From Deltaproteobacteria bacterium (GTDB taxonomy: Bacteria; Desulfobacterota; DSM-4660; Desulfatiglandales; HGW-15): DNA of 64,000 bases. Shown piece by piece: positions 1 to 8,602 of the stretch. The stretch is from positions 1 through 64,000 of the forward strand of contig JAFDHO010000009.1 in assembly GCA_019308745.1 (NCBI GenBank), in the 5' to 3' direction. The stretch's first letter is position 1, and each line of letters opens with the position of its first letter. Made by a program: the position numbers and the translations under genes. A model generated the notes under the pieces. The model saw only the letters and a program-made list of their open reading frames with translations, was not told where the DNA came from and made no database searches.

Positions 1-360
1 TGCTCGCTCTAAGTCGATTTCAAGGGCCTGTAGTTTCTTCTTCAGCTCTTCGTTTTCCTTGGACAAGGTGCTTGCCTTGAGTTCCCATGGGACCCGGGAC
101 GTCAGGTACCGGGTCAATACCCATCCCTCCTCTGTATCATCACCTCTACCCAGGAGGCGAACCCGGCTCCAGTCCCCCTGGGATTCCAAGACTTCCACCG
201 CCTGCCCCGAGGCCAGCATGGCGACAATCTTGTTTTCCAGGGTCGGGCCCGTCCGAAAAGTGATCCTAAAAGAATCGGTCACATAGGCCTTCTCTGCCAG
301 GGCCGGGCCAGTGACATTGAGTAAGAAAAGCAGGCAAAGTATGATAATACTCTTGGTCAT
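1..360 (-). CDS. SH3-domain envelope protein, TIGR04211-like (partial)
   Basis: This gene runs off the left edge of the window and is absent from the ORF track because it has no stop inside the window. Translating the minus strand from the ATG at 360 gives an open frame of 120 codons. A hydrophobic signal peptide (MTKSIIILCLLFLLNVTGPALA) is followed by a bacterial SH3-like segment at about residues 23-85 (VTDSFRITFRTGP, then DWSRVRLLGRG and GWVLTRYL). A coiled coil begins near residue 100 (KENEELKKKLQALE). This order matches the deltaproteobacterial and gammaproteobacterial SH3 proteins of the TIGR04211 type, which end in a membrane anchor; that end lies outside the window. It is probably periplasmic and envelope-associated. 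The molecular role is unknown. Confidence 0.75.
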   Translation of the reverse strand, partial: MTKSIIILCLLFLLNVTGPALAEKAYVTDSFRITFRTGPTLENKIVAMLASGQAVEVLESQGDWSRVRLLGRGDDTEEGWVLTRYLTSRVPWELKASTLSKENEELKKKLQALEIDLERA

Positions 361-447
361 AGTCCTAACTCCAAGAAAGGTGATTATCCATTTCCTGTCA
401 TCCCGCCATAATCAAGATCGAGCAAAAGGCCGGTTCAAAGCCTCCGT

Positions 448-490
448 TCACTCGCCATCGCCAGGATGCCCCGGCTTCTGCCGGGGGAGC
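448..490 (-). repeat. REP-like hairpin element, copy C
   Basis: Read on the minus strand, a hairpin (CCCCGGC-agaa-GCCGGGG) is followed by CATCCTGGCGATGGCGAGTGA. The tail matches the copies at 4831 and 34917 with one change. The element starts about nine bases after the stop codon of the PEP-binding gene and has the same orientation as that gene. It has no T-tract, so it is not a classical terminator. Confidence 0.65.
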
Positions 491-498
491 TTCACTCG

Positions 499-2802
499 TC
501 AAGATTGATTCTTCTCCGGAAACTCTACAAATCCGATTCCCTTTTGGGATCTGACGTCCTGGTAGATATGGAGGAATCTCCCGCCACAGCACCCTGGTAC
601 ATGCACGACCCGCACCACATCGCCGTAAGGTGCCAGCTCCTTACTCAGGGCCGTCAATTTATTGGGGGACTCCAGAAAGAACTCTTCTTTGAACAGAAGG
701 CCGGTTTCATCGGGATAGATCGCTATGGGGACGATAGATGCCTCGATCAGGTCATTGAAAAAATGTGTCCCGGAGGAGACCTCAGGAGCCACACCATCCT
801 TCTCAAAGGCTATCTCGGCCAGGATGCAAGTACGGTTGATGTCCTCGTAACCTACACGAACGCCAAGGTTAATGTCGTTGCTTCCCCATCTGCCCGGGCC
901 AAAGAGCCCGTATCGCTTGCCTGCCAGCTTCCTATTGAGCTGGCTCACCACGCTTCCTATCCTTAGCTTTTCCTCGTAGGAGCCCAGGTTGGCATAGGCC
1001 TTGGGATCAACATAGACGACATACTCTATGTCTCTTGTTATGCTGTTTGAGAGGATCCTGTTGTTGGTAAAGATGACATGTTCCTCGGGGATGTCCTCTG
1101 GGAGTTCCACCACCTCCACCCCCTCCGGCATGGACAGGGTCCGGCACTGGAGGAGATACAATTTCCCCTGGTCCCATGCGAACTCCATGTCTATGGGCCT
1201 CCCATAGGCATCTTCCAAACTCCGCAGGATCTTCTTGATCAAACCGATAAAGGGGCTCTTCCGGATGAAGTTATCAAAGGTTACGCAAGGGTTCTTCACA
1301 TCCCCGGGTCGGACCATGACCAAAGGGACGGAAAGATGCCCTGATTCTTCCATGGAGCATGCCTCGAAGATATACTCCTTTGGCAAGTCCGGCATTAGTT
1401 CCTGGAAGGGGACGGACTCCAGCCTCCCGGTTTCTAGATTCAAAAGATCCACCAGTCTCTGAGAGTACTTCCTGATCTGTGCCGCATCCACCTCTGGCCT
1501 GAGCAGTGGGTGGCTCAAGGGGATCATCCTGGGATAATCTGAGCCGACCCTGTCCACTGCCCTCGTTCCCAGCCCGAAGACCAGCCTGACCACCCCGTCT
1601 TCCTTTCTGATGCGAGGCGACCACCTGAAGGGATTCTGGGAGAAGGCCACTCCCGCCGCCATGGGAAAGATGTAATTCCCGATCTTTCTCCCCACTACCT
1701 TTTGAACCAGGACACTCATCCTTTCATCAAAATCCAAGAGGTCGTGGTCCTTCCGATAGAGTATAGGAGCCGGCCCATAGGTGCTCATGTGCACCCTCTT
1801 GAGCCCCCGTATGAAGGAGTCAAGGCGGTCTTCTATAGGCCCTTGGTTGGCGATAAATACGGAATCGTACTTCCGTGAAAAGGCATAACCGAAGTTGTCT
1901 TCCAGGAGGCTGGAGGACCTCAGAATAAGGGGATGTTCTCCAACCTTCCTAAGGAATTCTCGAAACATCTCGATCATGTCCGGCGGGAAGGAGGCGCCTT
2001 CGAAGAGTTGGGAGATGTTCTTGTATTCCTCTTCTATGGCCTCCCTTGTCTTGTATTTCTGGCTATGGAAGTGGTGGAAATTGTTGTAATCAATAAAGTC
2101 GGAGAATATGCCCGAGTTGAAGTAGTAGGACTCCGGGATGCGGACATACCTCTGAAATTCAGGGTCTTTCCTGGAAAGCCGGGGGAGCAGGATCCTGTAG
2201 GCCAGGAACATCCCGGCTGCCTTGCCCCCTATCTTTCCCGGTCTCCTGGGATTCCAGTAACTGCATTCCAGCATCTCATCCACATCACGGATCGTTATGA
2301 AACGCTTGCCAACACCCAGAAAGGGCAACTGGTTGGAGATGAAATGGCTGATAAGGGCCACCCTGACCCCTTCCGCCTCGTCGGGATTGATGAAAAGATC
2401 TCCCTGGGGAATCTCACAAAACTCCTTGAGGGCCTTCTTTATCTTGAGAGAAGTCACCCCTTCCGTGTTCACGACCCTGTTGAGATTCCTGAACCTGTCC
2501 TGCTTCCTGGCCAGGTTGATATGGTCTTCTATCTCCCTTTCATCGAAGTAATTCGCGAAGTAAAGATCAATCAATGCATCCCTGTACTCTTCAACCCTCC
2601 CTTCTTCTGGAAGGATACCCTTTTCCTCAAGGGTCTCCAGGGCCTCCCTGCGAAGTCTTTCCCCATCAGCTATTCCGCGCCTTTCCAGGGCGGACAGGAA
2701 GATGAACCTCATCTCCTTCACCAGTTGCGGGTATGCCGTCATCTTCTGGTAGAGCCGGTAGGCCAGGACAGGGTCCATCTTCCTGTGCGTGCCTGCCGCC
2801 AT
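499..2802 (-). CDS. PEP/pyruvate-binding ATP-grasp domain protein
   Basis: The 767-residue protein has the nucleotide-binding domain of PEP synthase/pyruvate phosphate dikinase. Its signatures are GKIGGKAAGMFLAY near residue 190, LRSSSLLEDNFGYAFSRKY near 295, and DMEFAWDQGKLYLLQCR near 560. The phosphohistidine swivel domain and the PEP-binding TIM barrel of true PEP synthase are missing. Instead the C-terminus carries GPGRWGSNDINLGVRV and SSGTHFFNDLIEA, a pattern seen in an uncharacterised deltaproteobacterial subfamily. Catalysis of a full PpsA reaction is therefore unlikely, and the function is unknown. The ATG directly abuts the gdhA stop codon with no intervening base, so the two are almost certainly translated from one message. 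An internal ATG nine codons in is a possible alternative start. Confidence 0.85.
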   Translation of the reverse strand: MAAGTHRKMDPVLAYRLYQKMTAYPQLVKEMRFIFLSALERRGIADGERLRREALETLEEKGILPEEGRVEEYRDALIDLYFANYFDEREIEDHINLARKQDRFRNLNRVVNTEGVTSLKIKKALKEFCEIPQGDLFINPDEAEGVRVALISHFISNQLPFLGVGKRFITIRDVDEMLECSYWNPRRPGKIGGKAAGMFLAYRILLPRLSRKDPEFQRYVRIPESYYFNSGIFSDFIDYNNFHHFHSQKYKTREAIEEEYKNISQLFEGASFPPDMIEMFREFLRKVGEHPLILRSSSLLEDNFGYAFSRKYDSVFIANQGPIEDRLDSFIRGLKRVHMSTYGPAPILYRKDHDLLDFDERMSVLVQKVVGRKIGNYIFPMAAGVAFSQNPFRWSPRIRKEDGVVRLVFGLGTRAVDRVGSDYPRMIPLSHPLLRPEVDAAQIRKYSQRLVDLLNLETGRLESVPFQELMPDLPKEYIFEACSMEESGHLSVPLVMVRPGDVKNPCVTFDNFIRKSPFIGLIKKILRSLEDAYGRPIDMEFAWDQGKLYLLQCRTLSMPEGVEVVELPEDIPEEHVIFTNNRILSNSITRDIEYVVYVDPKAYANLGSYEEKLRIGSVVSQLNRKLAGKRYGLFGPGRWGSNDINLGVRVGYEDINRTCILAEIAFEKDGVAPEVSSGTHFFNDLIEASIVPIAIYPDETGLLFKEEFFLESPNKLTALSKELAPYGDVVRVVHVPGCCGGRFLHIYQDVRSQKGIGFVEFPEKNQS

Positions 2803-4074
2803 CTAGACCCAACCCCTCATCTTACAAGCCTCTGCTACCCTTGACACCGCCACAAGGTAGGCCGCCATTCGCATGGGGATCTTCTCTTGCCTGCTGGCCT
2901 CATGGACGCTCTGAAAGGCCATTGTCATCTTCTCATCCAGACGCCTGTGCACTTCCCCAAGGCTCCAGTAGTAATTGTAGGTGTTTTGGACATGTTCAAA
3001 ATAGGAGACGGTCACGCCGCCGGCGTTTGCCAGGAAATCCGGCAGCACAATGATACCCCTGTCATAGAGGATCTCATCTGCGTCGGGAGTCGTAGGACCA
3101 TTGGCCAATTCACATGAAATCTTGCACCTGATCTTCGCGGCATTCCCTCCGGTAATGACATTTTCAAGGGCTGCCGGAAAGAGTACCGTTGTTTCAAGCT
3201 CGAGTAATTCCTCGTTGGTGATGGGGTCTGTGTCGGGGAATCCCTCCAGCGACCCGTTGTCCTGCTTGTATCGGACCAGCCTTTCCACGTCGATCCCCTT
3301 GGGGTTATAAACCCCTCCCCTGGAATCCGATGCCGCGATCAGTTTGAGACCCAGCAGCTCCCTGCCGAGGATTGCCGCATTCTGCCCGGCATTCCCAAAA
3401 CCCTGGACCACCATGGTCTCCCCTTCCAACTCTGTCCCGTAGGCCCTCGCCGCTTCCCTGGTCACATAGATGCCCCCCCGTGCGGTGGCATCATCCCGCC
3501 CCGGGGAACCGCCCAGGGACAAAGGTTTTCCCGTAATGACGCCAGGGTGTTTCTCTCCTGCAAGGACCTCGTACTCATCCATCATCCAGGCCATTATCTG
3601 AGGGGTGGTGTAAACGTCCGGGGCCGGGACATCCTTGGTAACTCCCAGGCCAGAAGCGATCGCCCTTATGTAGGCCCTTGCAAGGCGTTCCTTCTCCGTG
3701 TCCGTAAGCTCCTTGGGATTGCAGATGATGCCGCCCTTTCCCCCGCCCAGCGGGATATCAACGACCGATGTCTTCCAAGTCATCCAGGCAGCCAGGGCCC
3801 TGACCGTGTCAATCGTTTCGTCCGGATGCCACCGGATCCCTCCCTTTGCGGGCCCCCGTGCGGTGTTGTAAACGACCCGAAAGGCGTGGAAGATCTTGCA
3901 AGATCCATCATCCATTCTCACGGGGAGGGTAACCTTCAATTCCTTCATGGGCCATCTTAACATCTCGTGGGTGGCGTCATCAAGACCCAGCCGGTCCACA
4001 GCCTCATCCAATTGCTGTTGTGCTATCCTGAAAGGATTCAGTGCCTCGTTCGTGGATTCCCTCTTAACCTCCAT
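2803..4074 (-). CDS. gdhA: Glu/Leu/Phe/Val dehydrogenase (glutamate dehydrogenase)
   Basis: This cytosolic enzyme reversibly deaminates glutamate to 2-oxoglutarate. The dimerisation/substrate domain contains KGGIRWHP and the catalytic-lysine loop PLGGGKGG. The Rossmann domain contains [13 protein letters not shown], and the conserved [10 protein letters not shown] appears near residue 325. The total length of 423 residues is normal for the hexameric family. I moved the start from the track's 4098 to the ATG at 4074: GGAGGT lies nine bases upstream of it, whereas the longer start would place that ribosome site inside the coding sequence. The gene is the first of a two-gene unit with the PEP-binding protein. 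Cofactor preference cannot be decided by eye. Confidence 0.95.
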   Translation of the reverse strand: MEVKRESTNEALNPFRIAQQQLDEAVDRLGLDDATHEMLRWPMKELKVTLPVRMDDGSCKIFHAFRVVYNTARGPAKGGIRWHPDETIDTVRALAAWMTWKTSVVDIPLGGGKGGIICNPKELTDTEKERLARAYIRAIASGLGVTKDVPAPDVYTTPQIMAWMMDEYEVLAGEKHPGVITGKPLSLGGSPGRDDATARGGIYVTREAARAYGTELEGETMVVQGFGNAGQNAAILGRELLGLKLIAASDSRGGVYNPKGIDVERLVRYKQDNGSLEGFPDTDPITNEELLELETTVLFPAALENVITGGNAAKIRCKISCELANGPTTPDADEILYDRGIIVLPDFLANAGGVTVSYFEHVQNTYNYYWSLGEVHRRLDEKMTMAFQSVHEASRQEKIPMRMAAYLVAVSRVAEACKMRGWV

Positions 4075-4099
4075 AAAATGGTTACCTCCAATCAGCAAA

Positions 4100-4125
4100 G
4101 TTATTTACATTCTCCAAGAAATAAC
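4100..4125. promoter_or_regulatory. dyad in the gdhA upstream region
   Basis: GTTATTT and AAATAAC form a perfect 7-bp inverted repeat with a 12-base spacer, 26 bases upstream of the gdhA start. It could be an operator or a 5'-UTR hairpin. No regulator is identifiable from the sequence. Confidence 0.3.
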
Positions 4126-4269
4126 CTATTAAAGGTATCATTAATCTTTCTGGTTGATTTTTGCAACCCTTACACACACAAAAACCTAAGGATCCCAGTC
4201 TCGACCTCAGGACAATCGGCTTTCAGTAATCCCTGACCTGTGGGACACGAGAATTAGGCGGTATGGAAA

Positions 4270-4830
4270 ATGATCATGGTCCCTTCGAATCATAATCCTT
4301 TGCTCCGGAGGGAGGACTCCCTTCTCATCATTATCGACATGCAGGAAAGGCTCGTGCCGGTAATGGAGCAGAAGGATACACTGGTCAAGAACGTCTGCAC
4401 ATTGCTCAAGTGCTCAAATCTCCTCGGTATCCCCCTGGTTGTTACGGAACAACAAAAACTCGGAGGCACCATCCCGGAAATCCGTGAAGAATTGGGGAGC
4501 ATTTCTCCCATAGAAAAGGTGGAATTTGATTGTTTCCGCTCCGGGGCATTCCGAACGAGACTGGCCGATCTGGGAAAGCAGGCCCTGGCCCTGGCAGGTA
4601 TCGAGGCCCACATCTGCGTGACTCAAACGGCCTTGCATGCTGCGCCAGACTATCAGGTGCATGTCGTAAGCGACGCTGTTTCTTCCCGATCTCTCGAGAA
4701 CAAGCGGGTGGCCCTCGGCAGAATGGCACGGGCCGGCGTTATCCTCTCGTCCACTGAAATGGCCATCTTCGAGCTCCTTGAGAAGGCGGGAACCGATACT
4801 TTCAAAGAGGTATTGAAGCTTGTGAAATGA
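4270..4830 (+). CDS. isochorismatase-family cysteine hydrolase
   Basis: The 186-residue protein has the three catalytic positions of the cysteine-hydrolase fold: Asp in IIIDMQE near residue 23, Lys in IEKVEFDCF near 82, and Cys in HICVTQTA near 118. It resembles the YcaC-like branch, which hydrolyses amides or related bonds. The real substrate is unknown, and no enterobactin or pyrazinamide context exists here. ATG at 4270 and ATG at 4276 are both possible starts; no strong ribosome site separates them. A REP-like element begins immediately after its stop codon. It is divergent from gdhA across about 195 bases. Confidence 0.85.
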   Translation: MIMVPSNHNPLLRREDSLLIIIDMQERLVPVMEQKDTLVKNVCTLLKCSNLLGIPLVVTEQQKLGGTIPEIREELGSISPIEKVEFDCFRSGAFRTRLADLGKQALALAGIEAHICVTQTALHAAPDYQVHVVSDAVSSRSLENKRVALGRMARAGVILSSTEMAIFELLEKAGTDTFKEVLKLVK

Positions 4831-4874
4831 TGCCCCCGGGCTTCCGCACGGGGCATGCCGGCGAAGGCGAGTGA
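4831..4874 (+). repeat. REP-like hairpin element, copy A
   Basis: The element starts at the base after the isochorismatase stop codon. An imperfect hairpin (ATGCCCC ... GGGGCAT, loop around CTTCCG) is followed by GCCGGCGAAGGCGAGTGA. The tail is nearly identical to copies B and C. Similarity to copy B continues for about 15 further bases (ATTCCT ... AGGAG). A second hairpin, CAAAACG ... CGTTTTG, follows at about 4890-4921. Confidence 0.65.
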
Positions 4875-4988
4875 TTCCTTAAAGGAGCGACAAAACGTCT
4901 CGTAGGGGCACGACCCGTTTTGAAGCTCTTTTGTAAGAATGCAGGACAAAGGAACCCAAAGGACAGCAGGCACAACAAGGAGGCAAGA

Positions 4989-5411
4989 ATGGAAGACTGT
5001 ATCTTTTGCAAGATAGTCAAGGGTGATCTGCCCTGCTTCAAGGTCTACGAGGATGAAAAGGTGCTGGCATTCGAAGATATCAATCCGGTATCTCAAGGCC
5101 ACACCCTCATCATACCAAAGAGGCACGCGGAGAACCTGTGGGAGGTCCCTGAAGATGACCTTGCCGCCATACACGCGGCTTCGAAGAGGGTCATAGCCGC
5201 CATGAGGAAGGCCCTGGACCCGGTTGGGGTAGCCCTTCTCCAGTTGAACGGCCGGGGCGTGAATCAGGTGGTGATGCACTACCATCTCCACTTAATGCCC
5301 CGCTCGCGCGATGAGCCTCCGTTGCCCGTCACCAGCTGGGAACTCAAGGAAGGTGATATGGATTCCATAAGAGAAGTCTCTAAAAGGATTGCAGCAGCGA
5401 TAGCAGAATAG
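4989..5411 (+). CDS. HIT family nucleotide hydrolase/transferase
   Basis: The 140-residue cytosolic protein has the histidine-triad motif HYHLHLMPR near residue 100 and the zinc-like CIFCKI at the N-terminus. These mark the HinT/HIT branch, which acts on AMP-linked phosphoramidates. The track's start at 4920 is too early: AAGGAGG lies just upstream of the ATG at 4989, and the intervening codons run through repeat-flank sequence. The sulfatase-like gene follows after 17 bases, so they may be cotranscribed. Confidence 0.92.
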   Translation: MEDCIFCKIVKGDLPCFKVYEDEKVLAFEDINPVSQGHTLIIPKRHAENLWEVPEDDLAAIHAASKRVIAAMRKALDPVGVALLQLNGRGVNQVVMHYHLHLMPRSRDEPPLPVTSWELKEGDMDSIREVSKRIAAAIAE

Positions 5412-5428
5412 AAGGAGGAACGTCAACA

Positions 5429-6826
5429 ATGAATCTCATCGTGATTTGCATAGACAGCCTGAGAAAAGACCACCTCGGATGTTTCAGCAACCCCTGGATC
5501 ATGACACCCAATTTCGATCGCTTTTACGAAAATTCTATTGTCTTCGAAAATTTCAAAATGAACGGCATACCAACCATCCCTTTTAGGCGGGGAATGATGC
5601 TCGGCAGAAAGATCTTCCCCTTCAAGGACACTGTCCACATACCCGGGGTCAGCAAGATACTCGGATGGCAACCTCTCTCCCACGACGAAGTTACCTTCCA
5701 GGAGATTCTCAATAAAGCCGGCTATGTCACCGGGATGATTACGGACGTGTGGCACTATTTCTGGCCCGCCTACAACTTCCACAGGGGGTTCGACTCCTGG
5801 CAGTTTATCAGGGGGCACGAGGCCGATCCTTACATGACAGGGGAATCTTTCATTGATCCCGACCAGTTCGTAAATCAGGACCTTGAAGGTACCAAGGTGA
5901 AGGCCTTCCTCGAACAATACATTCGCAACTTCGGCAACCGTTCTTCTGAGGAGGACTACTTCTCGCCTCGAGTATTCAGAACAGCAGAGCGGTGGCTCGA
6001 AAAAAATGCGAGGTACTATGAGAACTTCTACCTTTATATCGATTGCTTTGATCCCCACGAGCCATGGGACCCCCCCAGGGAGTACAGGGAGCTCTACGAT
6101 CCGGGTTACAGGGGCAAAGAGATCATTTTTCCCATGAACGGGTACAACGAATACCTGACGCAAGAGGAAATCAGGCATATCCGGGCCCTGTATGCCGGCA
6201 AAGTGACCATGGTTGACCGGTGGTTCGGACATTTTATGGAGAAATTTCACATCATGGGGTTGGACAAGGATACGGCTGTCCTGCTTTTGTCCGACCATGG
6301 CGTCGGGCTGGGCGAACATGGGATTTTCAAGAAGACACCCGCGGTCCTCTATCCGGAGCTACTGGAGGTCCCCATGATGCTGATGATGCCAAAGGGATCC
6401 CGGGAAAAGAGACCTGTCAAAGGGTTCGTCCAGGAATACGATATCGCCCCAACCCTTCTCAAACTCCTTGGTATTGAGATACCTGAGTCCATGAACGGGA
6501 TTGATCTGTGGCCTCTGATCAAGGGAGAAGTGACTTCCCAGAGGGAATACGTCGTTGGGGGCTTCCACACCCACGCCTATCTTCGAGATCAGAGGTACCA
6601 CTACTTCCGCAGCTTGAAGGAAGGGGAAGAGGAGCCCCAGCTCTTTGACCTTGAGAAGGATCCTGGGATGGAGCGCAACATTGCGAAGAAAGACACCCAA
6701 TTGGTTCGCATCATGGAAGAGAGGCTCCTCGAGGAGCTGGATGGATGGCGCTTGCCAGAAATGATCGGGAAGAGCGTGGCCCAGCTGCCCTATGAACCGC
6801 TCGGGAAGAGGAGAAGCCAAACATAG
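5429..6826 (+). CDS. sulfatase-like alkaline-phosphatase-superfamily hydrolase
   Basis: The 465-residue protein has the sulfatase/phosphonate-hydrolase fold. Metal ligands are visible at CIDSLRKDHLG (residues 7-17) and LSDHGVGLGEHG near 289. The usual nucleophile box C/S-x-P-x-R reads T-I-P-F-R with Thr49, so formylglycine formation is not possible by the normal rule. Thr nucleophiles occur in phosphoglycerol transferases of the same superfamily. No signal peptide is visible, so it is probably cytosolic. GAAGGAGG sits well placed before the ATG. I assign no substrate. It could be a phosphodiesterase, phosphatase or phosphotransferase. Confidence 0.85.
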   Translation: MNLIVICIDSLRKDHLGCFSNPWIMTPNFDRFYENSIVFENFKMNGIPTIPFRRGMMLGRKIFPFKDTVHIPGVSKILGWQPLSHDEVTFQEILNKAGYVTGMITDVWHYFWPAYNFHRGFDSWQFIRGHEADPYMTGESFIDPDQFVNQDLEGTKVKAFLEQYIRNFGNRSSEEDYFSPRVFRTAERWLEKNARYYENFYLYIDCFDPHEPWDPPREYRELYDPGYRGKEIIFPMNGYNEYLTQEEIRHIRALYAGKVTMVDRWFGHFMEKFHIMGLDKDTAVLLLSDHGVGLGEHGIFKKTPAVLYPELLEVPMMLMMPKGSREKRPVKGFVQEYDIAPTLLKLLGIEIPESMNGIDLWPLIKGEVTSQREYVVGGFHTHAYLRDQRYHYFRSLKEGEEEPQLFDLEKDPGMERNIAKKDTQLVRIMEERLLEELDGWRLPEMIGKSVAQLPYEPLGKRRSQT

Positions 6827-6948
6827 AGGGCACAGTGGCCGGCCCCCATCCCTTGGAACCGGGAAAGACCGGCAGAAGAACCAGGCCTTTACCGCTAAGA
6901 AATTACAGGGAGTGAGGCTGATTCTCGAGATGAAAGGGGGAATCGCGC

Positions 6949-7389
6949 ATGGAAAGGGAAGAACTCCTTCGAAAGGTAACGCTCTTTTCTGTTTTGAAGG
7001 ACTCGGATATCAAAAGCCTGGCCGACTTTTGTGCGGAGAGGTCCTTTAGGGAAGGGCAGACCCTTGTCCAACAAGGAGAACCCGGAGTCGGTCTCTATAT
7101 TATCAAGACAGGAAAGGTCAAAATCGTCAAAAAGACCGCCAGCGGCCAGGATCTCGAAATTGCAATCCTCGGGCCGGGCGAGTTTTTCGGAGAAATGAGC
7201 GTGCTTGATGACGCGCCAAGATCGGCCAGCGTCGCCGCTCTTGAGGATACTAGATGCCTCTTCTTGACGGCCTGGGATTTCAAGGCCAGGATGAAGGTCC
7301 ACCCGGAGATAGCGCTCCAGATCTTGCCCGTTGTGGTGCAGAGATTCAGGGAGACGAATGAAAGGCTCCTGGCCCTGTCCGCCCTCTGA
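6949..7389 (+). CDS. cyclic nucleotide-binding (CRP-like) domain protein
   Basis: The protein is 146 residues and is essentially one cNMP-binding domain. The phosphate-binding cassette reads FFGEMSVLDDAPRSASVAA, with Glu and Arg at the expected positions, so it may bind a cyclic nucleotide. There is no C-terminal helix-turn-helix, so it is not a CRP-type transcription factor; it probably acts by protein contact. GAAAGGGGG precedes the ATG. The DUF4388 protein at 10792 carries two more such domains, which suggests a shared local theme, though no operon link is visible. Confidence 0.88.
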   Translation: MEREELLRKVTLFSVLKDSDIKSLADFCAERSFREGQTLVQQGEPGVGLYIIKTGKVKIVKKTASGQDLEIAILGPGEFFGEMSVLDDAPRSASVAALEDTRCLFLTAWDFKARMKVHPEIALQILPVVVQRFRETNERLLALSAL

Positions 7390-7434
7390 CCTGGTTCCAT
7401 AACCCTCATCCCGGTCTCACATGAGGAAGGCACT

Positions 7435-7992
7435 TCAAAAGATTATCAGGGGGATGGCCTCATATTTCCTATTCCGGTCCAGGGGAAGCACCCTCAAGGA
7501 ATACTCGAAGTTCTCCTCCTGTGTCTCCTCGTTAACCTGACCTGACAGAGGCACATAATAGAAGGCCAGTTTCATTTCTCCCTTGAGTTCCCACAACTTG
7601 AGTTTGATCTTAATCTTTCCCGCCTTCCACTGGTAGACAGAATGATCTTTGCGCACCTTGATTTTGGGCGTGCCGTACAAGGAGGTGATCTCCTGCCTGA
7701 TCTCACTGAGGGCTTCCCAAGAGTTAAAGCTGATATATCCCGCGAAGAATCTGTCCAGATAGAACCCGTAGACGACCCTGGAAGGGTATCTGCCCTTCAA
7801 CCTGTAGGTGACATCCGTTCGCGCGAAATAGGATACTTTGTCCCTCTGGTGCAGCTCAGAAAGTCCCTCCACCTGAGTTATGCTCTCACCCCAATTGACG
7901 CCCAGAAAGCCCTCCTCCAGGCTGGCCCCGTAGAGGACTCCTCCCCACAGGAGACAGAAAACCGCCAAACCCAGACCTGTTAATCTTTTCAC
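7435..7992 (-). CDS. secreted hypothetical protein
   Basis: I do not recognise this 185-residue protein. A GTG at 7992, with GGGAG ten bases upstream, starts a clear signal peptide (MKRLTGLGLAVFCLLWGGVLYGA). The track's longer frame adds residues with no ribosome site. The mature part is rich in beta-strand patterns, for example FLGVNWGESITQVEGL, then VVYGFYLDRFFAGYISF, then ITSLYGTPKIKVRK. This resembles small periplasmic proteins that compare an expected and an observed value, but that is only an impression. It is convergent with the cNMP gene across 45 bases. Confidence 0.6.
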   Translation of the reverse strand: MKRLTGLGLAVFCLLWGGVLYGASLEEGFLGVNWGESITQVEGLSELHQRDKVSYFARTDVTYRLKGRYPSRVVYGFYLDRFFAGYISFNSWEALSEIRQEITSLYGTPKIKVRKDHSVYQWKAGKIKIKLKLWELKGEMKLAFYYVPLSGQVNEETQEENFEYSLRVLPLDRNRKYEAIPLIIF

Positions 7993-8066
7993 GTCTATCC
8001 GACTCCCTTCGGTCTCAGTCACATATTGACGGGCTGCTGCCCAAAACACAACAGTGATGGCCGTTA

Positions 8067-8098
8067 GCCCCTTGGGAGGTCTTTTCAAAAGGCTCAAT
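8067..8098 (+). repeat. perfect 32-bp inverted repeat, left arm
   Basis: The arm begins GCCCCTTGGGAGGTC and ends AAAAGGCTCAAT. It is an exact reverse complement of 8252-8283. The arms are separated by 153 bases. No target-site duplication is evident outside the arms. Confidence 0.9.
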
Positions 8099-8251
8099 CA
8101 AATTCCTCCCAAGACTTTGGCAACGGCACCAAAATTTAATAGCAGCCCCCAATAGCCCCAAAAGATCATCTCCATCGGAGTCTCCGTCTTTTGTGCCTGT
8201 CAGGAGACGACTATGAGGATTATGGGGGCGCATAAAAGGATCAGGACGAAT

Positions 8252-8283
8252 ATTGAGCCTTTTGAAAAGACCTCCCAAGGGGC
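8252..8283 (-). repeat. perfect 32-bp inverted repeat, right arm
   Basis: This is the exact reverse complement of 8067-8098, and the match stops abruptly at both ends. Neither arm is coding in any plausible frame. The pair could be a miniature element, an inverted duplication or a long RNA stem. Confidence 0.9.
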
Positions 8284-8567
8284 GCAATACTCCCTTGATA
8301 GTCCCTGTTCGGGGGTAGAACAGACAAAGGGATCTGGGCAACAGCTCGTTGAATATGTGGCTTGAAGACATGACTCTTTGTCCCAAAAAAAATATGATAA
8401 AGCAAGGCAAGGACGTATGCAAGTGGAGATTGATTCTAAATTCAATGCCTGCAGTCCCCCCGCCTCAGGGGCTTGTGGACCTCAAGATGCCCTAGGATCT
8501 GGAGCGGGTTATAATTATCTGAAATCACGGGAATATTGAAATTCTCATTTATCTTTAGCTCCATTTG

Positions 8568-8576
8568 TGTTATATT
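8568..8576 (+). promoter_or_regulatory. possible extended -10 promoter for the PilZ gene
   Basis: TG-T-TATATT is an extended -10 pattern inside an AT-rich stretch, with no good -35. It would give a 5' leader of about 105 bases containing the hairpin at 8603. Confidence 0.3.
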
Positions 8577-8602
8577 CTATTATTTATGGCAGATGAAAGG
8601 GG

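Noticed and set aside
1933-2844. 303-residue plus-strand frame opposite the PEP-binding gene
   Set aside because: Antisense shadow; the minus-strand product has clear domain signatures.
8015-8422. Minus-strand frames across the 32-bp inverted repeat
   Set aside because: They read both arms of the repeat and the spacer, have no ribosome site and show no protein-like pattern.
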